From: an uncultured Collinsella sp.
GTDB lineage: Bacteria; Actinomycetota; Coriobacteriia; Coriobacteriales; Coriobacteriaceae
Assembly (NCBI GenBank): GCA_900545445.1
Contig: UQZH01000008.1
Location: forward strand, 1 to 59,366
DNA: 59,366 nucleotides
Reading direction: 5' to 3'
The notes beneath the pieces are model-generated. The model was not told where the DNA came from. It saw only the letters and a program-made list of their open reading frames with translations, and did not search any database. The position numbers were made by a program, and so were the translations under genes. Each line of letters begins with the position of its first letter. Within the stretch, counting starts at the first letter, position 1. This document shows, in pieces, positions 23,441 through 31,110 of the stretch.

Positions 23441-24754
23441 ATGCAGGCACAGAAGGCGGAGGGAACCCGCGACCTTATCGGCGCCGAGATGCGCGCCTGG
23501 CAAAAGATGCAGCAGATTGCGGCTGGCGTGTTCGAGCCGTTTGGTTTTAAACCCATCGAGACGCCCGCGATCGAGCAGGTTGACGTGTTTGTCCACGGTA
23601 TCGGCCAGTCGACCGACGTCGTGCGCAAGGAAATGTTCCGCGTGTTCAGCGGTGCCAACCTGGAGCGCGTCTTTACCGAGGGCACCGACACCAAACTCAA
23701 GCCCAAGCAGCGCCTGGCACTTCGCCCCGAGGGCACGGCCGGCGTGGTGCGCGCCGTCGTCGAGAACAATCTGGTGCCCCAGGGCTCCACGCCGTTTAAG
23801 GCTTACTACGCCGAGGCCATGTTCCGCGGCGAGCGTCCCCAGAAGGGCCGCCTGCGCCAGTTCCACCAGGTGGGCATCGAGTGGCTCGGCGCTCCCGATC
23901 CGGCGGCAGACGCCGAGTGCATCATCATGCTCATGGAGTTCTACAAGCGCCTGGGCTTCGATCTTTCCAAGCTTCGTCTGCTCATCAACTCGATGGGTGA
24001 CGCCCAGTGCCGTCCGGCTTATCGCGAGCAGGTTAAGCAGTTCATCCTCGATCACGCCGACGAGATGTGCGATGAGTGCCGCGAGCGCGCCGAGCTCAAC
24101 CCGCTGCGTGCCTTCGACTGCAAGAACGACCACTGCCGCGAGATCATGGCCGAGGCTCCGCTGATGGGTGACAACCTGTGCGATGAGTGCCGCGAGCACT
24201 ACGAGCAGGTCAAGCGCTATCTGGATGCCGCCGGTATCGAGTATGTCGAGGATCCCACCTTGGTGCGCGGCCTGGACTACTACACCCGTACTGTCTTTGA
24301 GGTCGAGGCCCCTGGCGCCGGCGTCGGCTCCATCGGCGGCGGCGGCCGCTACGATGGCCTGGTCGAGCTCGAGGGTGGCAAGCCCACGGCGGGCGTCGGC
24401 TTTGCTGTCGGTTTTGAGCGCGCCCTGCTGGCCCTGCAGGCCTTTGGCAGCGATTTGGGTGCCGATGAGGCCCCGTGCGTCTATGTCGCCAACGCCGGCA
24501 AGGAGCTGCGTCAGAACGTCTTTGCCATTACGCAGGAGCTTCGCGCCGCAGGTATCGTGACCGAGGCCGACTATCAGGGTCGTTCGCTCAAGGCCCAGTT
24601 TAAGCAAGCCGATAAGGTAGGCGCCAAGCTCATCTTGGTCCTGGGTGGCGACGAGCTTGCCGCCGGCAAGGTCAAAGTGCGCGACATGCAGAGCCATGAC
24701 GAGGTGCTCGCCGATCTGGCCAATGTGGTCGAGGCGGTTCGCGAGCGCCTGTAG
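23441..24754 (+). CDS. hisS: Histidyl-tRNA synthetase
   Basis: This 437-residue class II aminoacyl-tRNA synthetase charges tRNA-His. Motif 1 surrounds PIETPAIEQ, motif 2 is RPQKGRLRQFHQVGIE with the nearby FRGERPQ, and motif 3 is GGGGRYDGLVE...GVGFAVGFER. The histidine-binding segment LVRGLDYYTRTVFE is intact, and a C-terminal anticodon-binding domain (about 345-437) is present. The ATG at 23441 has AAAGG upstream; a TTG two codons earlier is less likely. aspS, often adjacent to hisS, lies about 9 kb away. Confidence 0.97.
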   Translation: MQAQKAEGTRDLIGAEMRAWQKMQQIAAGVFEPFGFKPIETPAIEQVDVFVHGIGQSTDVVRKEMFRVFSGANLERVFTEGTDTKLKPKQRLALRPEGTAGVVRAVVENNLVPQGSTPFKAYYAEAMFRGERPQKGRLRQFHQVGIEWLGAPDPAADAECIIMLMEFYKRLGFDLSKLRLLINSMGDAQCRPAYREQVKQFILDHADEMCDECRERAELNPLRAFDCKNDHCREIMAEAPLMGDNLCDECREHYEQVKRYLDAAGIEYVEDPTLVRGLDYYTRTVFEVEAPGAGVGSIGGGGRYDGLVELEGGKPTAGVGFAVGFERALLALQAFGSDLGADEAPCVYVANAGKELRQNVFAITQELRAAGIVTEADYQGRSLKAQFKQADKVGAKLILVLGGDELAAGKVKVRDMQSHDEVLADLANVVEAVRERL

Positions 24755-24811
24755 CGCATCTTTTTGAGCTGCGGGCCTGCTAACGTGCCCTGCTCATGGA
24801 GAGCGATTGTT

Positions 24812-24851
24812 ACGGGGGTGTTTCGCTTTTATGCGGAATGCCCCCGTTTAC
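24812..24851 (+). terminator. Terminator after hisS
   Basis: Fifteen base pairs form between 24812-24826 and 24833-24847 (ACGGGGG.../...CCCCCGT, three G-T pairs), followed by TTTACG. The T run is short. Confidence 0.65.
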
Positions 24852-24904
24852 GTATGCCGCCCACCGAGAAATACGACCATTTGGGGCAAAAACCCTTGCA
24901 ATGC

Positions 24905-24953
24905 AGAAAATACTTTTGTGTGGTAAAGCGCAATCAGTGTCGAAAGTATTTCT
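24905..24953. promoter_or_regulatory. Inverted repeat in the ppc promoter region
   Basis: AGAAAATACTTT (24905-24916) and AAAGTATTTCT (24943-24953) are an imperfect inverted repeat just upstream of a TATAAT hexamer at 24962-24967 that fits a ppc promoter. The spacing suggests an operator bound by a dimer of dimers; the regulator is unknown. Confidence 0.4.
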
Positions 24954-25011
24954 CAAGCGCCTATAATGAATACCGCATGTTACGTGCATAGAAGGAGGAA
25001 TGGGAGGAAAC

Positions 25012-27825
25012 GTGGCTGAGAACCTAAGCAACCAGTCTGTACCCGAAGCCGCGGCGCGCGTCGCTGCCGTGGTCAACCGCCTCGTTAACCGAATCGGCTC
25101 GAATGCCGAGTCCAGGGAGCGTCTCGCCGAGATCGAGATCCCCGAGGAGCTGCGCGATAATCTGGCGCTGTTCCTGCGCCTGGAACGTCGTGTGCTTAGC
25201 GAGTATGATCCCGAGATCGCGGACCTGTTCGACAAGATTTTGACAGCCGAGATTGTGGTCAATGCCGGCAACCCCGGTAGCCGCGCTGCCGACGAGTCCG
25301 TTGACGAACAGGGCGTGCCCACTGCCGACGAGCCCACCGCCGTGGCGTTTCGCGAAGTCGTCGATTTGATTGACAGCCTGCCGCTCGATAAACAGCAGGT
25401 CATTGTCCGCGCCTTTACGAGCTTTTTCCATCTGGCAAACCTGTCGGAGGAGAACTACCGTGTGGCGCAGCTGCGCGAGCGCGAGGCCGGCGCATCGACC
25501 GATACCGAGGTCGATCCCGCCAACGAACTCACCGTCGCCTATCACCAGTTGGTAAACGAGATGGGCGTCGAGGGTGCCAATGAGCTGCTCGGCAAGCTCG
25601 AGTTCCACCCTGTCTTTACCGCACATCCCACCGAGGCCCGTCGTAAGGCCGTCGAGGGCAAGATTCGCCGTATCTCCAACCTGCTGGAGGAGCGTCCGCG
25701 TCTGGGCGGCTCCGACCTGGTGGAGAACGAGCGCCATATGCTGCAGGAGATCGACGCCCTGGTGCGTACGAGCCCCATCGCGCTCAAGAAGCCCACGCCG
25801 GTCGAGGAAGCCGATACCATCATCGACATCTTCGATAACACGCTGTTCGACGTTATCCCCGTCATCTACCGTCGTTTTGACGACTGGGTGCTGGGCGACA
25901 AGGCCGGTACCGTGCCGCCGCTGTGCCCGGCGTTCTTCCATCCCGGCAGCTGGATCGGCTCCGACCGCGACGGCAACCCCAACGTCACCGCCAAGGTGAG
26001 CCGCGAGGTCGCCGCCAAGTACTTCACTCACATGGTGCTCAAGCTCGAGGACAAGTGCCGCCGCATCGGCCACAACCTCACGCTCGAGGCCACCTACAGC
26101 AAGCCTTCTGCCGAGCTCATTAACCTGTGGAACCATCAGGTCGAGATGAGCCCTCGTTACACGGCCCGCGCCGAGCTGATCTCCGAGCACGAGCCGCATC
26201 GCGCCGTCATGCTCGTCATGGCCGACCGTCTGAACGCCACCGTGCGCCGTATCACCGACACCATGTACCACAGCGCCGACGAGTTCCTGGATGACCTGCG
26301 CGTCGTCCAGCGTTCGCTGGCCGCCTGCGGTGCCGTCCGTGCCGCCTACGGCCCGGTCCAGACCATCATCTGGCAAGTCGAGTCCTTCGGCTTCCATATG
26401 GTCGAGATGGAGTTCCGTCAGCACTCCGTGGTGCATGCCCGCGCCCTCAAGGATATCCACGAGAACGGTATCCATGGCGACCTGCAGCCCATGACGCGCG
26501 AAGTCATCGATACCTTCCGTGCTATCGGCTCCATCCAAAAGCGCTACGGCAAGAAGATGGCGCACCGCTACATCATCTCGTTTACCAAGAGCGCCCAGCA
26601 TGTGGCCGACGTCTTTGAGCTTGCCCACCTGTCCTTTGCACACGAGGAGGATGTCCCCGAGCTCGACGTGATCCCGCTGTTCGAGCAGCTCGAGGACCTC
26701 GAGGGCTGCGTCGACGTGCTCGATCAGATGCTTACGCTGCCTGTGGTGCAAAAGCGCCTTGCCCAGACCAACCGCCGCATGGAGGTCATGCTGGGCTATT
26801 CCGACTCCTCCAAGGATGCCGGTCCTACCACGGCCATGCTCGCGCTGCACTCCGCGCAGGAGCGCATTGCCAAGTGGGCCGAGAAGAACGATATCGACCT
26901 GGTGCTCATGCACGGTCGCGGCGGTGCCGTGGGCCGTGGCGGCGGCCCGGCCAACAAGGCCGTGCTGGCGCAGCCCAAGGGTTCGGTCAACTGCTTCTTT
27001 AAGCTCACCGAGCAGGGCGAGGTCATCTTTGCCCGTTACGGCAACCGCACGCTGGCTCAGCGCCATGTTGAGTCCGTTGCCGCCGCAACGCTTTTGCAGT
27101 CGGCCCCGAGTGTCGAGAAGACCAACACCGAGACCACGCAGAAGTTCTGGGATATGGCCGAGAAGCTTAACGCCGCAAGTCACGAGCGCTATCTGGACCT
27201 GCTGAACACCGAGGACTTTACACCGTGGTTCTCGACCGTGACGCCGCTGACCGAGGTAGGTCTGCTGCCGATCGGCTCGCGTCCCGCCAAGCGCGGCTTG
27301 GGTGCCAAGTCCCTCGACGACCTGCGTACCATTCCTTGGATCTTCAGCTGGAGCCAGGCGCGCATCAATCTGGCCGCTTGGTACGGCCTGGGTACCGCCT
27401 GCGAGCAGTTTGGCGATCTGGACCAGCTTAAGGCTGCCTACCAGGAGTGGCCGTTCTTCCGCACCTTTATCGACAACATCGAGATGTCGATTGCTAAGAC
27501 CGACCAGCGCATCGCCAAGATGTATCTGCACCTGGGCGATCGCCAGGATTTGTCCGAGAAGGTCTTCACCGAGATGCAGCTCACGCGTAAGTGGGTCCTT
27601 GCCATCGTCGGTGACGAGTGGCCGCTGCAGCGTCGTCGCGTGCTCGGCTGCGCCGTTCGTGTGCGCAACCCCTACGTCGACGCCCTGTCTATCGCCCAGG
27701 TCCGCGCCCTTCGCGAGGTGCGTATGAACCAGGACGAGATGGCCGAGGAGAAGAAGGCCGAGTACATGAGCCTGATCCTTTCGACTGTGACCGGCGTCTC
27801 GGCAGGATTGCAGAACACGGGGTAA
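25012..27825 (+). CDS. ppc: Phosphoenolpyruvate carboxylase
   Basis: This 937-residue enzyme converts PEP and bicarbonate to oxaloacetate, refilling C4 acids. Catalytic motifs are in place: HPTEARR near 205, GSDRDGNPNVT near 317, MLGYSDSSKDAGP near 593 and the mobile loop HGRGGAVGRGGGP near 638. The protein ends QNTG, the conserved C terminus at the allosteric site. The GTG at 25012 has GGGAGG at 4-base spacing; an ATG at 25000 overlaps the first purine-rich site, so I prefer the GTG. The product would feed reductive C4 metabolism typical of gut anaerobes. Confidence 0.97.
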   Translation: MAENLSNQSVPEAAARVAAVVNRLVNRIGSNAESRERLAEIEIPEELRDNLALFLRLERRVLSEYDPEIADLFDKILTAEIVVNAGNPGSRAADESVDEQGVPTADEPTAVAFREVVDLIDSLPLDKQQVIVRAFTSFFHLANLSEENYRVAQLREREAGASTDTEVDPANELTVAYHQLVNEMGVEGANELLGKLEFHPVFTAHPTEARRKAVEGKIRRISNLLEERPRLGGSDLVENERHMLQEIDALVRTSPIALKKPTPVEEADTIIDIFDNTLFDVIPVIYRRFDDWVLGDKAGTVPPLCPAFFHPGSWIGSDRDGNPNVTAKVSREVAAKYFTHMVLKLEDKCRRIGHNLTLEATYSKPSAELINLWNHQVEMSPRYTARAELISEHEPHRAVMLVMADRLNATVRRITDTMYHSADEFLDDLRVVQRSLAACGAVRAAYGPVQTIIWQVESFGFHMVEMEFRQHSVVHARALKDIHENGIHGDLQPMTREVIDTFRAIGSIQKRYGKKMAHRYIISFTKSAQHVADVFELAHLSFAHEEDVPELDVIPLFEQLEDLEGCVDVLDQMLTLPVVQKRLAQTNRRMEVMLGYSDSSKDAGPTTAMLALHSAQERIAKWAEKNDIDLVLMHGRGGAVGRGGGPANKAVLAQPKGSVNCFFKLTEQGEVIFARYGNRTLAQRHVESVAAATLLQSAPSVEKTNTETTQKFWDMAEKLNAASHERYLDLLNTEDFTPWFSTVTPLTEVGLLPIGSRPAKRGLGAKSLDDLRTIPWIFSWSQARINLAAWYGLGTACEQFGDLDQLKAAYQEWPFFRTFIDNIEMSIAKTDQRIAKMYLHLGDRQDLSEKVFTEMQLTRKWVLAIVGDEWPLQRRRVLGCAVRVRNPYVDALSIAQVRALREVRMNQDEMAEEKKAEYMSLILSTVTGVSAGLQNTG

Positions 27826-27848
27826 TCGATAGCCCTGTGGCTCTCACC

Positions 27849-27975
27849 GGGACCCGATGGGTTTCCCTCTGAATGCGTCCTCGCACTTGAAGCCCCCTTA
27901 TCCTACTCCTTCGGAGCTGCGGATAAGGGGGCTTCGTGCTGCGGAATGCATTCAGAGGGAAACCCGTCGGGTCCC
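27849..27975. repeat. 127-bp nested inverted repeat with conserved hinges (copy 1)
   Basis: Outer arms 27849-27876 and 27948-27975 pair over 28 bp with a single G-T pair. Inner arms 27889-27903 and 27921-27935 pair over 15 bp without mismatch. The tip is CTCC-TTC-GGAG. Two 12-base hinges (27877-27888 GTCCTCGCACTT; 27936-27947 GTGCTGCGGAAT) lie between the stems and partly pair. The element starts 23 bases after ppc. Its hinges recur in the element at 30288-30412. Confidence 0.9.
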
Positions 27976-28014
27976 TTCGTCCTCGGTCTTCAGGGATTAA
28001 AGCTGAGGAGAAGA

Positions 28015-28050
28015 ATGATGCATTGGGCGCTTCGCACCTTACAGCTGTGA
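28015..28050 (+). CDS. Possible 11-residue leader peptide upstream of larA
   Basis: A GAGGAG site (28005-28010) is followed after 4 bases by ATG and the reading frame MMHWALRTLQL-stop. The stop codon abuts a hairpin with a T-rich end (28050-28086). This layout resembles a leader peptide with an attenuator, but nothing shows that it is translated. Confidence 0.3.
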   Translation: MMHWALRTLQL

Positions 28051-28086
28051 CGGCCGCGGTCCCGTTTGGGATTACGGCCGTTTTGT
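28050..28086 (+). terminator. Terminator-like hairpin upstream of larA
   Basis: ACGGCCG and CGGCCGT pair, with an inner GGTCCC-GTTT-GGGATT stem, followed by TTTTGTTG. It lies about 120 bases before larA and could end ppc read-through or act as an attenuator. Confidence 0.55.
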
Positions 28087-28206
28087 TGTGGGTCAAATAT
28101 GAACGTTGTGTTAATGAGTCGGTGGACGGTGGAGTTTTTCGGTGAGCGGCGTATCCTTCCAACGGTTTATCTAGTGTGTCAGTTGAAAGGAAGAGGGCGC
28201 TCGTCA

Positions 28207-29484
28207 TTGTTTGAATATGAACTGCCGTTTGACCACAAGACGTTGCATCTGGAGCTTGAGGATAAGAACTTCGCGGGTGTGATGGAAGGTCATCAAAACG
28301 AGTTTAAAACCACGAAATCGCAGGAAGAGCTGGTGGAGGAGTCGCTTGCCAACCCTTATGGCTCGCCTTCGCTCGAGGAGCTTTGTGCTGGCAAGAAGGA
28401 TATCGTCATCATTAGCTCCGACCATACGCGCCCCGTTCCCTCGCGTGTGACGATGCCTATTCTGCTGCATCACATCCACTCCGCTGCGCCTGAGGCGCGC
28501 GTTCGCATTCTGGTTGCTACGGGTATGCATCGTCCGTCGACGCACGAGGAGCTCGTCAACAAGTACGGCGAGGAGATCGTTGCCAACGAGGAAATCGTTA
28601 TGCACGTCGCGACTGACGACAGCATGATGAAAAAGATCGGCACCCTGCCTTCTGGCGGCGAGTGCATCATCAACAAGATTGCCGCCGATTGCGATCTGCT
28701 GCTTGCCGAGGGCTTTATTGAGCCGCACTTCTTTGCCGGTTTCTCCGGCAGCCGCAAGTCCGTGCTGCCCGGCATCGCCAGCTACAAGACCATCATGTAC
28801 AACCACAACGGTCAGTTTGTGAATGATTCCCACTCGCGTGCCGGCAACCTGTGCCACAACCACGTGAGCGAGGACATGTTTGCCGCTGCCGAGATGGCTC
28901 ACCTTGCCTTTGTGCTTAACGTGGTGCTCAACGGCAAGCACGAGGTCATTGGCTTCTTTGCCGGCGATATCCACAAGGCGCACGAGGCTGGCTGCGAGTT
29001 CGTGAAGAGCCTTGCCGGCGTTGAGCCCGTCGAGTGCGAGATTGCCATCACCACCAACGGCGGTTACCCGCTCGACCAGAACATCTATCAGGCCGTGAAG
29101 GGCATGTGCGCTGCCGAGGCCACGCTTCCCGAGGGCGGTGTGATCATCGATGTTGCCGGTTGTGCCGACGGTCACGGCGGCGAGGGCTTCTATCACAACA
29201 TCGCCGACAACGACCCGGCGGAGTTTGAGCGCGCCTGCATCGACCGTCCTAAGGATGAGACCCTGCCCGACCAGTGGACGAGCCAGATTTTCGCCCGCAT
29301 CCTGGCGCATCACCCTGTGATCATGGTCACCGACCTGTGCGATCACCAGATGCTCAAGGATATGCACATGACGCCGGTCAACACTATCGAGGAGGCGCTC
29401 AAGCTCGCCTTTGAGATGAAGGGTGCCGATGCCAAGGTTGCCGTCATTCCCGATGGCCTGGGCGTTGTCGTCGCGCAGCACTAG
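28207..29484 (+). CDS. larA: Nickel-dependent lactate racemase LarA
   Basis: This 425-residue enzyme interconverts D- and L-lactate using a nickel-pincer nucleotide cofactor covalently held by a lysine. From the TTG start at 28207 the known functional residues of the Lactobacillus plantarum enzyme fall at identical numbers: Asp72 and Arg75 (SDHTRPVPS), His108 (GMHRPS), His174 and Lys184 (EPHFFAGFSGSRKS) and His200. That agreement, with AAAGGAAGAGGG upstream, is why I choose TTG although the frame is open back to 28066. The MIP-channel gene follows 49 bases later. Some LarA homologues act on other 2-hydroxyacids, so lactate is the likely, not proven, substrate. Confidence 0.9.
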   Translation: MFEYELPFDHKTLHLELEDKNFAGVMEGHQNEFKTTKSQEELVEESLANPYGSPSLEELCAGKKDIVIISSDHTRPVPSRVTMPILLHHIHSAAPEARVRILVATGMHRPSTHEELVNKYGEEIVANEEIVMHVATDDSMMKKIGTLPSGGECIINKIAADCDLLLAEGFIEPHFFAGFSGSRKSVLPGIASYKTIMYNHNGQFVNDSHSRAGNLCHNHVSEDMFAAAEMAHLAFVLNVVLNGKHEVIGFFAGDIHKAHEAGCEFVKSLAGVEPVECEIAITTNGGYPLDQNIYQAVKGMCAAEATLPEGGVIIDVAGCADGHGGEGFYHNIADNDPAEFERACIDRPKDETLPDQWTSQIFARILAHHPVIMVTDLCDHQMLKDMHMTPVNTIEEALKLAFEMKGADAKVAVIPDGLGVVVAQH

Positions 29485-29533
29485 TGCGCGGCCTAAACGA
29501 ATCGTTTATAACCGACAAGAAAGATAAGGTTTT

Positions 29534-30265
29534 ATGCTTACCAAACTCCTCTGCGAATTCGGCGCAACGGCCCTCATGATCATCTTTGGCGTGGGCGTGC
29601 ACTGCGATACCGTGCTCAAGGGCACCAAGTATCAGGGCTCCGGCCATATGTTTGCCATCACCACTTGGTCTTTTGGCATCTCGGTCTGCCTGTTTGTCTT
29701 TGGCGGCGCCGTGTGCATGAACCCGGCTATGGTGCTTGCCCAGTGCATCGTCGGCCTGGTGCCGTGGAGCAGCTGCATCCCCTTCATGATTGCCGATATG
29801 CTCGGCGGCTTTGTGGGCGCCGTAATCGCTTGGCTTATGTATGCCGATGAGTTCAAGGCTTCCGATGGCGTCGTCGATCCCATTGCCCAGCGCAACATCT
29901 TCTCGACCAACCCCACCACCGAGGGTACGAACTACGCCCGTAACTTCTTCTGCGAGGCTATCTGCACCTTTGTGTTCATCAGCGCCATCCTCGCTGCCGC
30001 TAACCGCGCCGGCGAGAACGTTCTGATGCTCGCCATCTGCGTCGGCCTGATCGTTTGGGCCGTTGGCATGGGCATGGGCGGCATCACCGGCTTCGCCATG
30101 AACCAGGCTCGTGACCTTGGTCCTCGCATGGCCTATCAGGTGCTGCCGATCAAGAACAAGGCTGACAACAACTGGAAGTACGGCCTGCTCGTTCCTGGCA
30201 TCGCTCCGTTTGTCGGCGCTGCTCTGGCTGCGCTGTTTGTGCATGGTTTCTTGGGCATGTTCTAG
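29534..30265 (+). CDS. larD: MIP/aquaglyceroporin family channel, LarD-like
   Basis: This 243-residue membrane protein has six hydrophobic segments and two half-helix loops of the aquaporin fold. The first loop carries the usual NPA (CMNPAMVLAQ near 62), while the second reads NQA (AMNQARDLGPR near 195), a change from NPA. In the L. plantarum lar operon the neighbouring LarD channel passes lactic acid, and the position directly after larA supports the same role. The AAGATAAGG site precedes the ATG. It ends just before a long nested inverted repeat that separates it from the opposing lar genes. Confidence 0.82.
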   Translation: MLTKLLCEFGATALMIIFGVGVHCDTVLKGTKYQGSGHMFAITTWSFGISVCLFVFGGAVCMNPAMVLAQCIVGLVPWSSCIPFMIADMLGGFVGAVIAWLMYADEFKASDGVVDPIAQRNIFSTNPTTEGTNYARNFFCEAICTFVFISAILAAANRAGENVLMLAICVGLIVWAVGMGMGGITGFAMNQARDLGPRMAYQVLPIKNKADNNWKYGLLVPGIAPFVGAALAALFVHGFLGMF

Positions 30266-30287
30266 TCTGAGGCTACATAGGTTGTCC

Positions 30288-30412
30288 GCCGTCCGCATGG
30301 GGTAACTTCCCAGCGCGTCCTCGGACATGAAAGAACCCCCGCTGCGCACTTCGTGCGGCGGGGGTTCTTTCGTCCTGCGGAGTGCGCTGGGAAGTTACCC
30401 CATGCGGACGGC
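30288..30412. repeat. 125-bp nested inverted repeat with conserved hinges (copy 2)
   Basis: Outer arms 30288-30316 and 30384-30412 are perfectly complementary over 29 bp. Inner arms 30329-30342 and 30358-30371 pair perfectly over 14 bp, and the tip is CGCAC-TTC-GTGCG. Hinges GTCCTCGGACAT (30317-30328) and GTCCTGCGGAGT (30372-30383) match those of the element at 27849-27975, although the stems are unrelated. It begins 22 bases after larD. The remaining gap to 30568 shows nothing else I recognise. Confidence 0.9.
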
Positions 30413-30568
30413 TGCGGGGTCTTTGCTGCGCTCGAGCAAGCAACCCAACATATATATCTGAATTTGGATGGGAGGGGCTTGTTGCTGGTGGGGGCGTTGA
30501 GGCGCGAGTGACACTTTGGGGTGCGCGGAGCCCTGGGTTGGGTCGATGATTTGGGATGAGCTTCTTAC

Positions 30569-31108
30569 TTAGGTGAAGAGGGGCTTTATGGCTGAGAGGT
30601 AGTCTTTGGCTACGTCGGCTTTATCTGCTTGGAAATTGTGCCAGGCCCACCATTGGACCATTCCTACAAAGCTTGAGGCTATGTGGTGTAGTAGGAAGCT
30701 TCGGTCCATGGTGCCGGCGGGGCCTGAGGGGTCGACGGGCACGGTTTCGGCTGCTCGTGACATGATGGTCTTGCGTAAGCAGTCGGCGAAGACGCGTGAG
30801 CCGGCGCCGGCTACCAGTGCCCGTACACCCTGCCGACGATTCCAGAGGTTGTTGAGGATATGCTCGACCTGTACGAGTGGGTCATCGAGGGGCGTACCGT
30901 CATCGTCGAGGGCATGGGTGCAGATATCGCGCACGAGCTCAGCGAGCAGGTCATCTTTGCTCTTGAAGAGCCCGTAGAACGTGGCCCGACCTACGTGGGC
31001 ACGAGCGATGATGTCGCCGACGGTGATCTTGCCGTAGTCTTTCTCGCACAGGAGCTCGGAGAACGCCGTAACGATGGCAGCGCGGCTTTTTGCCTTGCGG
31101 GCATCCAT
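30569..31108 (-). CDS. TetR-family transcriptional regulator
   Basis: This 179-residue protein has an N-terminal helix-turn-helix (IVTAFSELLCEKDYGKITVGDIIARAHVGRATFYGLF around 11-47, the TetR signature) and an all-helical ligand-binding domain. The ATG at 31108 lies 2 bases after the stop of the truncated larC, so it is the last gene of larB-larC-tetR. Autoregulation and control of the lar genes is likely from this position, and an 11-bp-arm inverted repeat before larB is a candidate operator. The ligand is unknown. The open frame upstream of 31108 only overlaps larC. Confidence 0.87.
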   Translation of the reverse strand: MDARKAKSRAAIVTAFSELLCEKDYGKITVGDIIARAHVGRATFYGLFKSKDDLLAELVRDICTHALDDDGTPLDDPLVQVEHILNNLWNRRQGVRALVAGAGSRVFADCLRKTIMSRAAETVPVDPSGPAGTMDRSFLLHHIASSFVGMVQWWAWHNFQADKADVAKDYLSAIKPLFT

Positions 31109-31110
31109 GG

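Noticed and set aside
28050..28200. NiCo or other metal riboswitch upstream of larA
   Set aside because: I could not find the conserved core of any riboswitch class that I know; only a hairpin with a T-rich tail and a possible short ORF are supported.
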